Assembly (NCBI RefSeq): GCF_014161445.1 | Contig: NZ_JABBXA010000017.1 | Coordinates: 124,001-188,000, forward strand | From: Microbispora sp. H13382 | GTDB taxonomy: Bacteria; Actinomycetota; Actinomycetes; Streptosporangiales; Streptosporangiaceae | Length of the DNA: 64,000 nucleotides | Reading direction: 5' to 3' | Part shown: piece by piece, positions 62,557 through 64,000 of the stretch | Position numbering within the stretch: position 1 is the first letter of the stretch | How the letters are laid out: every line of letters starts with the position of its first letter | Notes under the pieces: generated by a model | What the model saw: only the letters and a program-made list of their open reading frames with translations | The model's database searches: none | Told to the model about the DNA's origin: nothing | Made by a program: the position numbers and the translations under genes

Positions 62557-64000
62557 ATGATGAGAGGGGAGGCGCGCTCGTTCGCCGCGGTCCGCAAGGA
62601 CCGGGCCGCGGACATCGACAGATGGCTCACCGATCTGTTCCGCACGGCGGCCATGCGGCCGTACGCGCGGGAGGGGGAATCGGGAGGGAAGGGCGGCCTC
62701 CCCGAGGAGCGCGGCCCCGCCGCCTCCCTCGGAGTCGGCCCCGTCACCGGCGGGCCCAACGGGATCAGCGGGATCGCCCTGGTCGCGGTCGGCAGCCTGG
62801 GACGGGGCGAGCTCGCCCCGGGCAGCGACCTCGACCTGGTCCTGCTCCACGACGGCCGCGACGACGTGGCGAGGATCGCCGACCGCATCTGGTACCCCAT
62901 CTGGGACTCCGGGATCGGCCTCGACCACTCGGTCCGTACCGTGGACGAGGCGGTGAAGGTCGCCAGGGAGGACCTCAAGGCCGTGCTCGGCCTGATCCAG
63001 GCCCGCCACGTGGTGGGCGACCCCGAGCTGACCAGGGCCGCTCGGGAGGCGGTGCTCGCCGAGTGGCGCGCGGACTCCCGGCGCAGGCTGGCCGAGCTGC
63101 GCGCCTCCGCCGACAAGCGCGCCGAGTCGGGCGGCGAGCTGGCATTCCTGCTCGAACCCGACCTCAGGGACGCCAGGGGCGGGCTGCGCGACGTGCAGGC
63201 GATGCAGGCCGTGGCCGCCGCCTGGGTCGCCTCGGCCCCCGGCCCCCGGGTGCGCGAGGCGTACGAACTGCTGCTGGACATCAGGCACGGGCTGCACCTC
63301 GTCACCGCGCGCGGCACCGACCGCCTGGTGCTCCAGGAGCAGGACGCGGTCGCCGGCACGCTGGGCCTGCTGGACGCCGAGGCGCTGATGCGCCGTCTGG
63401 CCGAGGCGGGCCGGACCGTCTCCCACGCGTTCGACGCCACCTGGCGCACGGTCGATCGGCTGCTCACCGGTCCCGCGCCCCGGGGGCGCAGGCCTCTCGC
63501 CGACGGCGTCGTGGAGCACGGCGGCGAGGTCGTGCTGGCCCGCGGCGTCAGCCCGCGCACCGACCCCACGCTCGTTCTCCGCGCGGCCGCGGCCGCCGCG
63601 GAGGCCGGGCTGCCGCTCGCGCCCGCGACGGTCTCCACGCTGGCCGCCCAGTCTCCGCCGCTGCCCGTGCCGTGGCCCCCGGAGGCCCGCGGCGCGCTGG
63701 TCGCCCTGCTCGGCGCGGGGCGCGCCGCCGTACCGGTCTGGGAGGAGCTCGACCAGGCGGGGGTGCTCGTGAAGCTCATCCCCGACTGGGAGCGCGTACG
63801 TCACCGCCCCCAGCGCAACCCGGTCCACCGCTACACCGTCGACCGGCACCTCATCGAGACCGCCGCCGGCGCGGCCGCCTTCACCCGTGAGGTGTCGCGT
63901 CCCGACCTGCTGCTCATCTCGGCGCTCCTGCACGACGTCGGCAAGGGCTGGCCGGGCGACCACTCCACCACCGGTGAGATCGTCGCCAGGGACATCGGCA
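62557..64000 (+). CDS. glnD: PII nucleotidylyltransferase (GlnD), 3' end outside window
   Basis: The first 481 codons of the PII-modifying enzyme. The nucleotidyltransferase motif begins at residue 79 (GSLGRGELAPGSDLDLVLLH). The adjacent helical domain has FLLEPDLRDARGGLRDVQAM, and the HD domain starts near residue 459 (LLHDVGKGWPGDHS). The ACT domains expected at the C-terminus lie beyond the window. It starts 4 nt after glnB at ATG 62557 (ATG 62560 is an alternative). In actinobacteria this enzyme adenylylates PII. Confidence 0.95.
   Translation, partial: MMRGEARSFAAVRKDRAADIDRWLTDLFRTAAMRPYAREGESGGKGGLPEERGPAASLGVGPVTGGPNGISGIALVAVGSLGRGELAPGSDLDLVLLHDGRDDVARIADRIWYPIWDSGIGLDHSVRTVDEAVKVAREDLKAVLGLIQARHVVGDPELTRAAREAVLAEWRADSRRRLAELRASADKRAESGGELAFLLEPDLRDARGGLRDVQAMQAVAAAWVASAPGPRVREAYELLLDIRHGLHLVTARGTDRLVLQEQDAVAGTLGLLDAEALMRRLAEAGRTVSHAFDATWRTVDRLLTGPAPRGRRPLADGVVEHGGEVVLARGVSPRTDPTLVLRAAAAAAEAGLPLAPATVSTLAAQSPPLPVPWPPEARGALVALLGAGRAAVPVWEELDQAGVLVKLIPDWERVRHRPQRNPVHRYTVDRHLIETAAGAAAFTREVSRPDLLLISALLHDVGKGWPGDHSTTGEIVARDIG

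Overview
The window is high-GC actinobacterial chromosome. Gene starts are mostly GTG/ATG with purine-rich ribosome sites or leaderless TANNNT promoters. There is a conserved block equivalent to the mycobacterial Rv1330c-Rv1341 neighbourhood, plus an actinomycete-type SARP regulator with a TTA codon and DUF3039/DUF3352/DUF3618/DUF6286 proteins. Together these fit a filamentous actinomycete, most likely of the Streptosporangiales; that rank is inferred, not proven. No insertion sequence, prophage, CRISPR array or rRNA was found. One unusual tRNA gene is present.

Layout. 1-4141: leucine-rich-repeat protein; a TetR repressor divergent from a 14-TM MFS exporter with a shared operator region; DUF3039 protein. 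4213-7805: secreted M43-type metalloprotease, a membrane protein with repeated Tyr-Pro motifs, a small secreted protein. 8160-11827: SF2 helicase, heptad-repeat coiled-coil protein, small membrane protein. 12051-22576: housekeeping block with pncA, pncB, clpS, DUF2017, Mec-like JAMM peptidase, cysO, cysM, then DUF3352, thioesterase, murI, cAMP-phosphodiesterase-like MBL protein, rph and rdgB. 22623-26229: sulfite-oxidase-like molybdoenzyme and a papain-fold (glutamine-deamidase-like) protein. 26312-31590: histidine kinase, response regulator, ABC ATPase and FtsX permease. 31746-34242: membrane protein, an atypical tRNA, a frameshifted HNH endonuclease, Bcp peroxiredoxin, DUF3618. 34386-38318: PLP aldolase, DUF6286/AmaP pair, membrane glycosyltransferase. 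38464-41578: gcvT-gcvH-sdaA behind a tandem glycine riboswitch. 41684-48376: RHH protein, SARP, and a gamma-glutamyl amine (polyamine/GABA-type) catabolic operon divergent from its FadR-type regulator. 48550-55782: membrane protein, AbiEii-like nucleotidyltransferase with a small upstream gene, ABC exporter, hydrolase, and an autoregulated padR-drrA-drrB operon. 56166-64000: SDR, hutF-hutI, group 2 sigma factor, and the amt-glnB-glnD nitrogen operon running off the end.

How genes work together. Nitrogen metabolism recurs: glycine cleavage with serine deamination, gamma-glutamylation of amines, histidine breakdown (hutF/hutI), NAD salvage (pncA/pncB) and the PII/ammonium system. Sulfur assimilation uses the CysO route: the JAMM peptidase is expected to release cysteine from CysO and may also mature the CysO C-terminus, which ends GG-Ala-Arg here.

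The least ordinary items are the class I tRNA with a UAG (Leu) anticodon abutting a frameshifted HNH gene, the C-H-D papain-fold protein with a long acidic linker, two membrane proteins with similar Tyr-Pro tail motifs, and the textbook leaderless padR promoter/operator.
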